A stretch of DNA of 47,354 bases from DASZBX01 sp035943635 (lineage in GTDB: Bacteria > Actinomycetota > Actinomycetes > Streptomycetales > Catenulisporaceae): positions 1-47,354 of the forward strand of contig DASZBX010000059.1 of NCBI GenBank assembly GCA_035943635.1, in the 5' to 3' direction. The notes under the pieces are model-generated. The model did no database searches and was not told the DNA's origin. It saw only the letters and a program-made list of their open reading frames with translations. Made by a program: the position numbers and the translations under genes. Below are positions 30,058 through 40,199 of the stretch, one piece after another; within the stretch, counting starts at the first letter, position 1, and each line of letters begins with the position of its first letter.

Positions 30058-31539
30058 ATGGCCGAGCACCGGGTGGACACCGATGTGATCGTCGTGGGCG
30101 CCGGGCCGGTCGGACTCATGCTCGCCGGCGAGCTGCGGCTCGGCGGGGCGGACGTCGTGGTGCTCGAACGCCTGGCGGCGCCGACCACGCAGTCGCGGGC
30201 CTCGACGCTCCACGCCCGCACCATGGAGATCTTCGACCAGCGGGGCCTGCTCGACCCGCTGGGGACGGTACCGGGCGATCCGGCCGGGCACTTCGGCGGG
30301 ATCCGCCTGGACTTCAGCACCCTGGACAGCCGGTACCCGGGCCTGTGGAAGGTCCCGCAGGCCCGCACCGAACAGCTGCTGGGCTCCTGGGCGGCCGGCC
30401 TCGGCGCGGTCGTCCGGCGAGGCCACGAGCTGGTCGACCTGCACCAGACCGATTCCGGGGTCGAGGTCGAAGCCCTGGGCCCGGCGGGTACCGTCGTCCT
30501 GCGGGCCGCGTACCTGGTGGGGTGCGACGGCGAGGACAGCACCGTACGGCGGCTGGCGGGCATCGCCTTCCCCGGCACGGACGCCACGCGCGAACTGGTG
30601 CGCGCAGACGTGGCCGGGATCACCGTGCCCGACCGGCGCTTCGAACGTCGCGAACACGGCCTGGCCATCGCGCACAGGCGCCCCGACGGGGTCACCCGGG
30701 TCATGCTGCACGAGTTCGCCGCCCCCGCCGCCAAGCGCGCCGGGCAGCCGCGGTTCGCCCAGTTCGCCGACGCGTGGGCGAGGATCACCGGAGAGGACAT
30801 CAGCGCGGGCACCCCGATCTGGGTGAACGCGTTCGGCAACGCGAGCAGACTGGCCGAGCGGTACCGCAGCGGCCGGATACTGCTCGCCGGGGACGCGGCC
30901 CACGTCCAGATGCCCGTCGGCGGCCAAGCCCTGAACCTGGGCCTGCAGGACGCGGCGAACCTGGGCTGGAAACTCGCGGCCCAGGTCGGCGGCCGGGCGC
31001 CGGCCGGTCTGCTCGACAGCTACCACGACGAGCGGCACGCCGTCGGCCGCCGCGTGCTCGCCAACATCGACGCGCAGGCCGTGCTGCTGCTCGGCGACGC
31101 GCGGATCGAGCCGCTGCGCGACGTCGTGGCCGAACTGCTCGGCCACGGCGAGGTGGTCGGGCACCTGGCCGGGATGATCAGCGGGCTGGACGTGCGCTAC
31201 GGCGGCGCAGGCGACGCCCCGCCGCTCGGGTACCGGGTGCCGCACTGGGAGCTGACCTGCGCCGACGGCCCGTCCAGTACCACCGGGCTGCTGCGGGCCG
31301 GCCGCGGGGTGCTGCTCGACTTCACGGCCGGCGCGCACTGCCGGGCGGCGGCCGGCTGGGCGGACCGGGTCCGCGCGGTGTCGGCCGCGCCGCCGCACGC
31401 CCCGGAGTCCTCGGCCGGATTCGGCCGTATGCCCGGCGCGGTCCTGATCCGCCCCGACGGCCATCTCGCCTGGGCCGACGGCGGCGGGACGGATCCGCGG
31501 GCCGCGCTGCACCGCTGGTTCGGGGCTCCGAACACATGA
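30058..31539 (+). CDS. FAD-dependent aromatic polyketide hydroxylase (PgaE/UrdE-like)
   Basis: A 493-residue flavoprotein monooxygenase. GAGPVGLMLAGELRLGGADVVVLER is the FAD-binding Rossmann motif, YLVGCDGEDSTVRRLAG the DG motif, and RILLAGDAAHVQMPVGG the GD motif. A thioredoxin-like C-terminal domain ends RPDGHLAWADGGG. By position immediately after the aromatase (slot E) and by sequence it is the likely C12/C12b angucycline hydroxylase (PgaE, UrdE, JadH). Starts at ATG 30058, 1 nt after the aromatase TGA, so it is tightly coupled. Exact regiochemistry is inference. Confidence 0.9.
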   Translation: MAEHRVDTDVIVVGAGPVGLMLAGELRLGGADVVVLERLAAPTTQSRASTLHARTMEIFDQRGLLDPLGTVPGDPAGHFGGIRLDFSTLDSRYPGLWKVPQARTEQLLGSWAAGLGAVVRRGHELVDLHQTDSGVEVEALGPAGTVVLRAAYLVGCDGEDSTVRRLAGIAFPGTDATRELVRADVAGITVPDRRFERREHGLAIAHRRPDGVTRVMLHEFAAPAAKRAGQPRFAQFADAWARITGEDISAGTPIWVNAFGNASRLAERYRSGRILLAGDAAHVQMPVGGQALNLGLQDAANLGWKLAAQVGGRAPAGLLDSYHDERHAVGRRVLANIDAQAVLLLGDARIEPLRDVVAELLGHGEVVGHLAGMISGLDVRYGGAGDAPPLGYRVPHWELTCADGPSSTTGLLRAGRGVLLDFTAGAHCRAAAGWADRVRAVSAAPPHAPESSAGFGRMPGAVLIRPDGHLAWADGGGTDPRAALHRWFGAPNT

Positions 31540-31578
31540 CCGAGCCGGGAGTGCCCGCCGTGACCGGGGAGAACTGCG

Positions 31579-33075
<1,497 letters not shown>

Positions 33076-33093
33076 CCGGACGGGAGGAAACAC

Positions 33094-33582
33094 ATGTCGC
33101 ACGACATGGACCAGGTGCGCCGACTCGTCGACCGGATGGAGGTGCGGGATCTGGTCGATCGCTATCTGGCCGGTCTGGACGAGGTGCGGTTCGACGACGC
33201 GTGGGCGTGGTCGGTCTTCGCCGAGGACGGCCGGTTCGAGATCCCGATGGGCGGCCACCGCGGGGCGGCCGGCATGGCCGGCTTCACCGCCGCGATGATG
33301 GGCAAGTGGCGGCGCACCCACCATGTGGCCTGCGGCCACCTGGTCGAGCTCGACGGAGACCGGGCGCGGGTGCAGGGCAGCCTGATCGCCACGCACCTGC
33401 ACCCCCTCCCGGAACCGGCGCCGGGTGGGCCGCCCGGGCCGCCGGAACTCTTCCAGGCCGGGGACCGCTTCGTGGGCGAGGCGGTGCGGACCGACGCCGG
33501 TTGGCGCTTCGAACGGCTCGCGATCGAGGTGGTCTGGACCCGCGGCACCCCGCCGGGACAGGCCGGCCGACCCGGCAGTTGA
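33094..33582 (+). CDS. SnoaL-like (NTF2-fold) protein
   Basis: A 162-residue cone-shaped alpha+beta-barrel protein: LVDRMEVRDLVDRYLAGLDEVRFDDAWAWSVFAEDGRFEIP is the SnoaL_4-type opening. The His pair in WRRTHHVACGHLVEL lies at the expected pocket. In aromatic polyketide clusters such proteins act as cyclases, cofactor-free hydroxylases or dehydratases. A Pro/Gly-rich stretch (about 110-122) interrupts the second half. GGGAGGAAA precedes the ATG. Its stop codon overlaps the first copy of a 16-bp tandem duplication. Reaction unassigned. Confidence 0.82.
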   Translation: MSHDMDQVRRLVDRMEVRDLVDRYLAGLDEVRFDDAWAWSVFAEDGRFEIPMGGHRGAAGMAGFTAAMMGKWRRTHHVACGHLVELDGDRARVQGSLIATHLHPLPEPAPGGPPGPPELFQAGDRFVGEAVRTDAGWRFERLAIEVVWTRGTPPGQAGRPGS

Positions 33583-33612
33583 CACCTACCGCAGCCGACA
33601 CCTACCGCAGCG
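33581..33612 (+). repeat. 16-bp tandem duplication before the glycosyltransferase gene
   Basis: GACACCTACCGCAGCC (33581-33596) and GACACCTACCGCAGCG (33597-33612) are adjacent direct copies with 15 of 16 bases identical. They fill most of the space between the SnoaL-like stop and the glycosyltransferase ATG. It is a recent-looking duplication, perhaps only slippage. Confidence 0.8.
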
Positions 33613-33622
33613 AGGAAAACTC

Positions 33623-34897
33623 ATGAGGGTTCTTATTGCGGTCGCGCCGCTGACCGCTCATCTCTACCCCAGCGTCCCGCTGGCCTGGGCGCTGCAGAGC
33701 GCGGGACACGAGGTGCGGGTGGCGAGCAACACCTCGCTCGCCGGGCAGATCACGGCGGCCGGCCTGACCGCGGTGGACCTCGGCGAAGGCGCCTCGCCGC
33801 CCGCGCCGGTCACCGACGAGCAGCTGGACCGCCTCACCGACGCGCTCGCCTTCGAGGCCGGCTCCGACGCGGACCGGCTCTGGCGCTCGATCCGCTACTA
33901 CATGCTGGCTTCGTTCGTCCGGTACTACCCCGACCCGCAGGGACGCCAGGACCTGTCCGACAACCTGGTCCAGGCCGCCCGCAGCTGGCGGCCGGACCTG
34001 GTGGTCTGGGATCCGGCGTGCCCGGTGGGGGCGGTGGCGGCCCGCGAGTGCGGGGCCGCGTCCGCCCGGATGATGTGGGGCCCGGACTACCTCGGCTGGA
34101 TCCGCCCGCGCCTGGCCGAGCGGTCGGCCGGCCCGCGGTCCGCGCCCGGCGGCGGGCCCGGCGATCCGCTCGCCGAGGCCCTGGCGCCGGTGTACGGGCG
34201 GTTCGGCCACGAGTTCAGCGACGACCTGCTGTTCGGCGACTTCACGGTGGACCCGATCCCCCCGCAGCTGCCCGGGCCCGAAGGGCTGCGCCGGGTACGC
34301 CTGCGCTGGGTGGCGTACACCGGGTCCGCGCCGGTGCCCGCCTGGCTTTCCCAACCGCCTTCGCGGCCCCGGGTGTGCCTGTCGCTCGGCGTCACCGGGC
34401 GCGCGGACCAGCAGGGCCCGGACCCGCGGGTCGCGGCCGCCCTCGAGGCGGTGGCCGGTCTGGACGTCGAGGTGGTCGCCACGGTGGACGCCGCCCAGAT
34501 CGGGGCGGACCGGAAAGTCCCGGACAACGTGCGGATCGTCGACTACCTGCCGCTCACCCAGGTGCTGCCGACCTGTTCGGCGGTCATCCACCACGGCGGT
34601 TTCGGCACGTTCTTCGCCGCGGCCGTGCACCGGGTGCCGCAGATGATCGTCATGGACGATCTGGGCAGTCCGCTCAACAGCAGCAGGTACCTGCTGGCCA
34701 GGGGCGCGGGCGTGGCCCTGGCCAGCTCCGGCCTGACCGCGGCGCTGGTGGCCGGCGAACTGGACCGGATACTGACCGACCCCTCGTTCCGGCGCGGGGC
34801 GGCCGCCGTGTACGCGGACGTCACCGCCGCCCCGGGCCCCGGCGAGATCGTGCCGGTCCTGGAGCGGCTGGCCGCGCAGTTCCGGACCGGGGGCTGA
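33623..34897 (+). CDS. Glycosyltransferase, GT1 (macroside/aromatic polyketide deoxysugar type)
   Basis: A 424-residue GT-B enzyme beginning MRVLIAVAPLTAHLYPSVPLAWALQSAGHEVRVASNTS, with the acceptor-domain His-equivalent region and the nucleotide-sugar motif VIHHGGFGTFFAAAVHRVPQMIV near the C-terminus, followed by DDLGSPLNSSRYL. It should transfer a TDP-deoxysugar to the aglycone in the cytosol. ATG 33623 has GAGGAAA upstream; the frame before it is not homologous. Anthracycline-type transferases often need a P450-like partner (AknT/DesVIII); none is visible here. Confidence 0.92.
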   Translation: MRVLIAVAPLTAHLYPSVPLAWALQSAGHEVRVASNTSLAGQITAAGLTAVDLGEGASPPAPVTDEQLDRLTDALAFEAGSDADRLWRSIRYYMLASFVRYYPDPQGRQDLSDNLVQAARSWRPDLVVWDPACPVGAVAARECGAASARMMWGPDYLGWIRPRLAERSAGPRSAPGGGPGDPLAEALAPVYGRFGHEFSDDLLFGDFTVDPIPPQLPGPEGLRRVRLRWVAYTGSAPVPAWLSQPPSRPRVCLSLGVTGRADQQGPDPRVAAALEAVAGLDVEVVATVDAAQIGADRKVPDNVRIVDYLPLTQVLPTCSAVIHHGGFGTFFAAAVHRVPQMIVMDDLGSPLNSSRYLLARGAGVALASSGLTAALVAGELDRILTDPSFRRGAAAVYADVTAAPGPGEIVPVLERLAAQFRTGG

Positions 34898-34904
34898 ACC
34901 GGCC

Positions 34905-35480
34905 GTGGACGTCCACGAGACGGCAGTGCCCGGCGCGTTCGTGTTCACCCCCCGCCAGATCCGCGACGAGCGCGGTGCGTTCTTCGAAGCGTTCCGCTAC
35001 GACGAGGTCGAGGCGGCCGTCGGTAGCCCGTTCCGGCCGGAGCAGATCAACTACTCGGTCTCCCAGCGCAACACCCTGCGCGGCATCCACGGGGTGGCCG
35101 TACCGCCGGGGCAGGCGAAGTACGTCACCTGCGTGCGCGGCGCGCTGCGAGACGTCGTCGTCGACCTGCGGGTGGGCTCGCCCGCCTTCGGCACGCACCA
35201 CGTGACCGACCTGGACGCCGACTCCGGGCGGTGCGTGTACGTCCCGCCCGGAGCCGGGCACGGATTTCTGGCACTCACCGACGACACCTGTATCTGCTAC
35301 GTGGTCTCCACGCGTTACGTGCCGGGCACACAGGTCAACATCGACCCGCTCGACCATGACCTGGCACTGCCCTGGGGGTTCAGCGAGCCCCCGCTGATGT
35401 CGGACAAGGACTCGAATGCACCCGGAGTGCGCGCGGCGGCTGCCGCAGGGCTCCTCGCCACCTGGCTCGACGTGCGCTGA
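34905..35480 (+). CDS. dTDP-4-keto-6-deoxyhexose 3,5-epimerase (RmlC family)
   Basis: A 191-residue cupin epimerase with a GTG start. Catalytic His62 lies in TLRGIHGVAVPPGQAKYVTC and Tyr138 in STRYVPGTQVNIDPLDHDLALPW, matching the RmlC acid/base pair. PPGAGHGFLAL is the typical cupin strand. The VPPGQAKYVTC form is common in antibiotic deoxysugar 3- or 3,5-epimerases (for example SnogF, OleL). It starts 7 nt after the glycosyltransferase stop. It implies an L-configured or C3-inverted deoxysugar; other sugar genes except a 4-ketoreductase are outside the window. Confidence 0.9.
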   Translation: MDVHETAVPGAFVFTPRQIRDERGAFFEAFRYDEVEAAVGSPFRPEQINYSVSQRNTLRGIHGVAVPPGQAKYVTCVRGALRDVVVDLRVGSPAFGTHHVTDLDADSGRCVYVPPGAGHGFLALTDDTCICYVVSTRYVPGTQVNIDPLDHDLALPWGFSEPPLMSDKDSNAPGVRAAAAAGLLATWLDVR

Positions 35481-35551
35481 TCCTCCGACCGCGATCCGGC
35501 CCGGGGTTCCGGGCGCCGCGGCGCATCCCTCACAGAAGGCGGACAACTCAG

Positions 35552-37324
35552 ATGCTGGACACGAACGACGCGGCCGATCCGGCCCAGAGCCCCGTGGGCG
35601 TGTGGACCGGCTCGGTCAGCCACGACGGGCAGACCGACCCCTACACCATCTCCTTCTCGCCCGACGGAACGATCGCGCTGCGCACCCCCGTCACCGTGGG
35701 GACGGGAACCTGGGCCGCCGGCCCGCCCGGGCAGTTCACCTATGAACTCACCGAGACGTTCACCCCGGCGAGCGGCCACCCTGGGTACCTCAAGGCCCAC
35801 GTCGAGGCCCGCATGCAGGAGACCGCACACACCGGAGTCGGCGCCGCCCGGATCTACACGCCCGACGGTACGTTGGTGCACACGACCACGGCCCAGTCCA
35901 GCGGGGAGCGGATCGGCGGCGGACCGGCGCCCTGGCACGGTCTCGTGGGCCTGGCCGCAGCGATCCGCGGGCGCACCCTGCACCCCGGGGACGACGGGTT
36001 CGAGCAGGCGGGCTCCGGCTGGCTGCTCAGCGTCGAGCACCGTCCCGCCGCGGTCGTCGTGGCGGCCGACGCCGACGACGTCGCCGAGGCCGTACGGTTC
36101 GCCGCCGCGCACGACCGGCCGATCGCGGTGGAGTCGACCGGGCACGGCAGGTCGGTGCCCGCCGACGGGGCCGTGCTCGTCGCGACCGGGCTGCTGCGGG
36201 ATCTGTCGGTCGATCCGAAGGCCGCGACGGCCCGGATCGGCGCCGGAGTGCGGTGGGGCGAGGTTCTCGCCGCCGCCGCCGAACACGGCCTCGCGCCGCT
36301 GTGCGGTTCGTCCGGCAACGTCGGGGTGATCGGCTATCTTACCGCCGGCGGGCTGCCGCTGACCTGCCGTACGCACGGCTTCGCCGCAGACCACGTCCGA
36401 TCGCTCGACCTGGTCACGGCCGACGGCCGGATCCGCACCGTCTCCCCGGCCGAACAGCCCGACCTGTTCTGGGCGGTGCGAGGCGGCGCGAGCAACTTCG
36501 GCGTGGTGACCGCGGCCGAGATCGATCTGCTCCCGCTGCGCAGCGTCTACGGCGGCGAGCTCTTCTACCCGGGGGAGGATTCCGCGCAGGCGGCGCACGT
36601 GCTGCGGTCCTATCTGGCCTGGGTCAAGGAGCAGCCGGAGGAGATGTCGTCCTCGGTGACCCTCGTGCGGCTGCGCGACGACCCCGCGCTGCCCGACGAG
36701 GTCCGCGGCCGCTCGTTCGTGCTGGTGCACATCGTGTACGCCGGCGACGAAACGCAGGGTGCCCGTCTGGTGGAACCGCTGCGCGCGCTCGGTCCCGAGA
36801 CGGACACGTGCAGCGTGCTGCCGTACTCGCAGATCACCGACATGCACCACGACCCGGCGGAACCGTTCAGGGCGCACTTCCGCAGCGCGCTGCTGTACGA
36901 ACCGGACGACGCCGCGGTCGAGGCGCTGGTCTCGTGCATCGGCGGTGCGGAGTTCGGCGGGCAGTTCCCCGGCGTCGAACTCCGCCACCTGGGCGCGGCG
37001 CTGAGCCGCCCGCCCCGGCGCCCGCACGCGGTGAACAGCACGGACGCGGCATTCCACCTCTGGTTGCGGCTGCCGGTGGCCACGGCGCAGGAGTCGGACG
37101 CGGCCGGCCGGGCCGCGGACGAGATGATGCGCCGGCTCAGGCCCTGGGACACCGGCGCGCTGCTGCCCGGGTTCCTGTTCGACCAGGACGCGGACCCCGA
37201 ACGGGTCCGGCGGGCCTACGCGGCGCCGGACTACCGCCGGCTCGCCGGGCTCAAGGCCCAGTACGACCCGCACAACCTCTTCCGCATCAACCACAACATC
37301 CCGCCCGTCTTCGACGGCGTCTGA
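35552..37324 (+). CDS. BBE-type FAD oxidoreductase with an extra N-terminal beta-rich domain
   Basis: 590 residues, about 110-120 longer than a usual berberine-bridge-enzyme-like oxidase. Residues 12-120 form a beta-rich, lipocalin-like domain (VGVWTGSVSHDGQ, YTISFSPDGT, GTGTWAAGPPGQFTYELTE). The FAD domain follows with His198 in STGHGRSVP (covalent flavin site), GNVGVIGYLTAGG, DLFWAVRGGASNFGVVT and the C-terminal YDPHNLFRINHNI. The second covalent position of bicovalent enzymes (Cys before the VG motif) is Ser254, so a single His link is expected. Relatives include AknOx and GilR, which oxidise sugars or hemiacetals late in the pathway. Confidence 0.87.
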   Translation: MLDTNDAADPAQSPVGVWTGSVSHDGQTDPYTISFSPDGTIALRTPVTVGTGTWAAGPPGQFTYELTETFTPASGHPGYLKAHVEARMQETAHTGVGAARIYTPDGTLVHTTTAQSSGERIGGGPAPWHGLVGLAAAIRGRTLHPGDDGFEQAGSGWLLSVEHRPAAVVVAADADDVAEAVRFAAAHDRPIAVESTGHGRSVPADGAVLVATGLLRDLSVDPKAATARIGAGVRWGEVLAAAAEHGLAPLCGSSGNVGVIGYLTAGGLPLTCRTHGFAADHVRSLDLVTADGRIRTVSPAEQPDLFWAVRGGASNFGVVTAAEIDLLPLRSVYGGELFYPGEDSAQAAHVLRSYLAWVKEQPEEMSSSVTLVRLRDDPALPDEVRGRSFVLVHIVYAGDETQGARLVEPLRALGPETDTCSVLPYSQITDMHHDPAEPFRAHFRSALLYEPDDAAVEALVSCIGGAEFGGQFPGVELRHLGAALSRPPRRPHAVNSTDAAFHLWLRLPVATAQESDAAGRAADEMMRRLRPWDTGALLPGFLFDQDADPERVRRAYAAPDYRRLAGLKAQYDPHNLFRINHNIPPVFDGV

Positions 37325-37338
37325 GAGGGGATAGCAGC

Positions 37339-38463
37339 ATGTCGAGCTCAGGAGAGGCCCAGACGGCGATGACCGGGCTGCTCAAGCTGGCCGGGGAACA
37401 GGCCGCGCAGGCCGACGCCGAGGGCCGGGTCAGCCCGGAGGTGATCCGGGCGGTGGTGGACGCCGGGTTCGCCCGGTGGAGGGTGCCGGCCCGCTGGGCC
37501 GGGGCCGACCGCAGCCACGCGGAGCTGACCGCGGCCGTGGCGAGGCTGGGTGAGGAGTGCGCCTCGACGGCGTGGCTCGCCAGCGTCGCCGCCTATGCCG
37601 CCCGGTACCTGGCCTGCCTGCCGGAGCAGGGCCAGGCGGACGTGTGGTCGGACGGCCCCGACGCGCTGGCGGCCATCGTCTTCAAGCCGCTGGGCACCGC
37701 GGCGGCGGTGGACGGCGGCTTCCGGCTCTCCGGGGCCTGGACCTACGTCAGCGGCGCCGAACACTTCGACTGGGCGGTGGTGACCGGACCCGCCCCCGGC
37801 CCGCAGTCCGCCGGCCAGCCGGTCCGGCTCTTCGCGATACCGCGGCGGGACTACACGGTCGAGTACACCTGGTCGTCCTTGGGCATGCGCGGTACCGGCA
37901 GCCATACGCTCGTCCTGGACGACGTGTTCGTGCCCGAACACCGGGTGTGCCTGCGCGAGGACGCGATGCGCGGGGCGATGGTGGGCCACCCGGGGCACAC
38001 CCGGTTGTCGAACCCCGCCGTGAGCGGGCTCATGTTCACCGGACCCGTCCTGGGAGCGGCCCGGGCTGCGCTCGCGCTCGCCCTGGAACTCGTCTCGGTC
38101 GCCCCGACCGGTCCCCGCGCCGCCGCCGGCCAGCCGTACCAGGTGGACTTCGCCCGGGCCGCCGGCGAGATCGACGCGGCCCAGCTGCTGCTGGAGCGGA
38201 TCGCCGCCGTCGCGGACGGCGACGCGGTGCCCCCCGTCCTGGCCAACCGCAACCGCAGGGACGCCGCCCTGGCCCTGCAGCTGCTGGTCGGCGCGACCGA
38301 CAAGCTGCTGCGGATCGGCGGCACCAGGGTTCAGGAGGACGGGCACCCGCTGGGCCGGCACTGGCGGGACGTGCGCTCGGTCTCCAGCCACGCCGTCATG
38401 CAGTTCGAGCCCGCGGGGCTCGCCTACACCCTCGGCCTGCAGGGCATCGAGGGCCCGTCCTGA
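37339..38463 (+). CDS. Acyl-CoA-dehydrogenase-like flavin monooxygenase (ActVA-ORF5/HsaA type)
   Basis: A 374-residue protein of the group D flavin-dependent oxygenase fold: GFARWRVPARWAGADRSHAEL, EECASTAWLASVAAYAARYLA, GGFRLSGAWTYVSGAEHFDWAVVTG, MRGTGSHTLVLDDVFVP and a C-terminal DVRSVSSHAVMQFEPA. Such enzymes use reduced FMN/FAD from a separate reductase to hydroxylate phenols, as in actinorhodin. No obvious flavin reductase is nearby unless one of the NmrA-like proteins serves. GAGAGGGGA precedes ATG 37339. Confidence 0.88.
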   Translation: MSSSGEAQTAMTGLLKLAGEQAAQADAEGRVSPEVIRAVVDAGFARWRVPARWAGADRSHAELTAAVARLGEECASTAWLASVAAYAARYLACLPEQGQADVWSDGPDALAAIVFKPLGTAAAVDGGFRLSGAWTYVSGAEHFDWAVVTGPAPGPQSAGQPVRLFAIPRRDYTVEYTWSSLGMRGTGSHTLVLDDVFVPEHRVCLREDAMRGAMVGHPGHTRLSNPAVSGLMFTGPVLGAARAALALALELVSVAPTGPRAAAGQPYQVDFARAAGEIDAAQLLLERIAAVADGDAVPPVLANRNRRDAALALQLLVGATDKLLRIGGTRVQEDGHPLGRHWRDVRSVSSHAVMQFEPAGLAYTLGLQGIEGPS

Positions 38464-38475
38464 GGAGGAGCAACC

Positions 38476-39306
38476 ATGATCCTGGTAACCGGAGCGACCG
38501 GGCACGTCGGCCGACCGCTGGTGGACCAGCTGCTCGCGGCCGGCCGGCCGGTGCGGGCCCTGAGCCGCGACCCCGCAACGGCCGGCCTGCCCGCCGCGGC
38601 GCAGGTGGCCGCCACCGCCGACCTGCCCCTGGACGGCGTCACCTCGGTCTTCTTCGTCACGGCCGCGTTTCCGCAGGGGATCGCGGACCCGATCGACCGG
38701 ATGAAGGCGGCCGGAGTGCGCCGCATCGTGGCGCTCTCGTCCTACTCGGTGCTCGACGAGGACCCCGGCAACATGATCGCGGTCCGGCACCGGGATCTGG
38801 AGAGCCGGATCCGGCAGACCGGCGTGCAGTGGACGTTCCTGCGGCCGGCCGGCGGGTTCGCGGCGACCGCCCTGGAATGGGCCGAGCAGATCAGGGCCGA
38901 GGGCGTCGCGCGCTTCCCCTTCGCGGACGCGCGCACCGCCCCGGTGCACGAGCGCGACATCGCGGCACTGGCCGCCCGCGCGCTGCTGACCGACGACCTC
39001 GTGGGCCAGGCACCGCTGTTCAGCGGCCCGCAGTCGCTGAGCTACGCCGACCGGGCCCGGATCATCGCCGAGGTGACCGGCCGGCCGGTCCGCTTCGAGG
39101 AGACCACCCACGACCAGGCGCGGCGGGAGTGGCTGCAGACCGGGATCCCGCCGCACGCCGTGGAGGCGCGGCTGCGGATGTTCGCCAAACTGGTCGGCCT
39201 CCCGCACGAGATCTCGCCCGTCGACCCGTATCTGGGCCGGCCCGGGCTCAGCTTCGCCCAGTGGGTGGGCGACCACACCGACACTTTCCGAAAGGTGACG
39301 TCATGA
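38476..39306 (+). CDS. NmrA-like NAD(P)H-binding reductase, copy 1
   Basis: A 276-residue atypical short-chain dehydrogenase: MILVTGATGHVGRPLVDQLLA (nucleotide-binding), RALSRDPATAGL, VRRIVALSSYSVL, WTFLRPAGGFAATALEWAEQI, and a C-terminal PGLSFAQWVGDHTDTF. The family includes quinone reductases and redox-sensing proteins, with tailoring reductases in aromatic polyketide clusters. GAGGAGCA precedes the ATG. Its stop overlaps the ATG of the next, homologous gene (ATGA). Confidence 0.87.
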   Translation: MILVTGATGHVGRPLVDQLLAAGRPVRALSRDPATAGLPAAAQVAATADLPLDGVTSVFFVTAAFPQGIADPIDRMKAAGVRRIVALSSYSVLDEDPGNMIAVRHRDLESRIRQTGVQWTFLRPAGGFAATALEWAEQIRAEGVARFPFADARTAPVHERDIAALAARALLTDDLVGQAPLFSGPQSLSYADRARIIAEVTGRPVRFEETTHDQARREWLQTGIPPHAVEARLRMFAKLVGLPHEISPVDPYLGRPGLSFAQWVGDHTDTFRKVTS

Positions 39307-40127
39307 TTCTGATATCCGGGGCCACGGGCAACGTCGGCGGCGAGCTGCTGCGGCAGCTGCGGGCCGAGGGGGCCGCGATCCGGGCGCTGACCCGCAATCC
39401 GGCCCGGGCCGCACTGCCGTCCGGCGTGGAGGTGGTCGAGGGGGACCTCGGCGCGCCGCCGTCGCTGGCCCGGGCGCTGACCGGGGTGCGGGCCCTGTTC
39501 CTGATGACGTCCGGGCACGAAGCGGCCGTGGCCCGGCAGGCGGCCGACGCCGGGGTGCGCAGGATCGTGCTGCTGTCCACCACGGCCGTGGAATCCCGCC
39601 CGGACTCCGCGATCGGCCGGATCCACCGGGAGGCGGAACGCGCGGTCCAGGAGTCCGGGCTGGAGTGGACGTTCCTGCGCCCGGGCCAGTTCGCCTCCAA
39701 CACCCGGGCCTGGAGCTCGCAGATCGCGGCGGGCGACGTGGTGCGCACCCCCTACCCCGAGGTGGCGCTGCCGGCCATCCACCCCGGCGACATCGCGGCG
39801 GTGGCCCGCGTCGCGCTCACCGAGGACGGCCACGCCGGCGCGGCCTACCCGCTCACCGGCCCCCACCCGGTCTCGCCGGTCGACCAGGTGGCGGCGATCG
39901 GCCGGGCGATCGGCCGCGAGCTGCGGCACCAGGAGATCACCCCCGAACAGGCCGAGCAGCAGATGAGGGCGTACATGCCGGCCGAGATCGCGGCCGCGAC
40001 CCTCGAGTTCCTCGGCAGCCCGACCGCGACGGAGACCGAGGCCCTGCCCACGGTCGAGAAGGTGACCGGAGTCCCCGCGAGGACGTTCGCCCAGTGGGCG
40101 CAGGACTACGCCCACCTGTTCCGCTGA
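39303..40127 (+). CDS. NmrA-like NAD(P)H-binding reductase, copy 2
   Basis: A 274-residue paralogue of the preceding protein, with MILISGATGNVGGELLRQLRAEG, IRALTRNPARAALPSGVEVVEGDL, VRRIVLLSTTAVESRP, WTFLRPGQFASNTRAWSSQI and ARTFAQWAQDYAHLF. Tandem arrangement and overlap indicate gene duplication and matched expression. It retains a fuller N-terminal domain than copy 1 (the GDL segment). The two might reduce a quinone and an enone respectively, or form a heterodimer; this is speculation. Confidence 0.87.
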   Translation: MILISGATGNVGGELLRQLRAEGAAIRALTRNPARAALPSGVEVVEGDLGAPPSLARALTGVRALFLMTSGHEAAVARQAADAGVRRIVLLSTTAVESRPDSAIGRIHREAERAVQESGLEWTFLRPGQFASNTRAWSSQIAAGDVVRTPYPEVALPAIHPGDIAAVARVALTEDGHAGAAYPLTGPHPVSPVDQVAAIGRAIGRELRHQEITPEQAEQQMRAYMPAEIAAATLEFLGSPTATETEALPTVEKVTGVPARTFAQWAQDYAHLFR

Positions 40128-40199
40128 CAACCGGGCGCTCGCGACCGTGACCACCATCGCCGAAGCGCAGTCGCACGGCGAGCTGAGAGAGGTGTCCCC

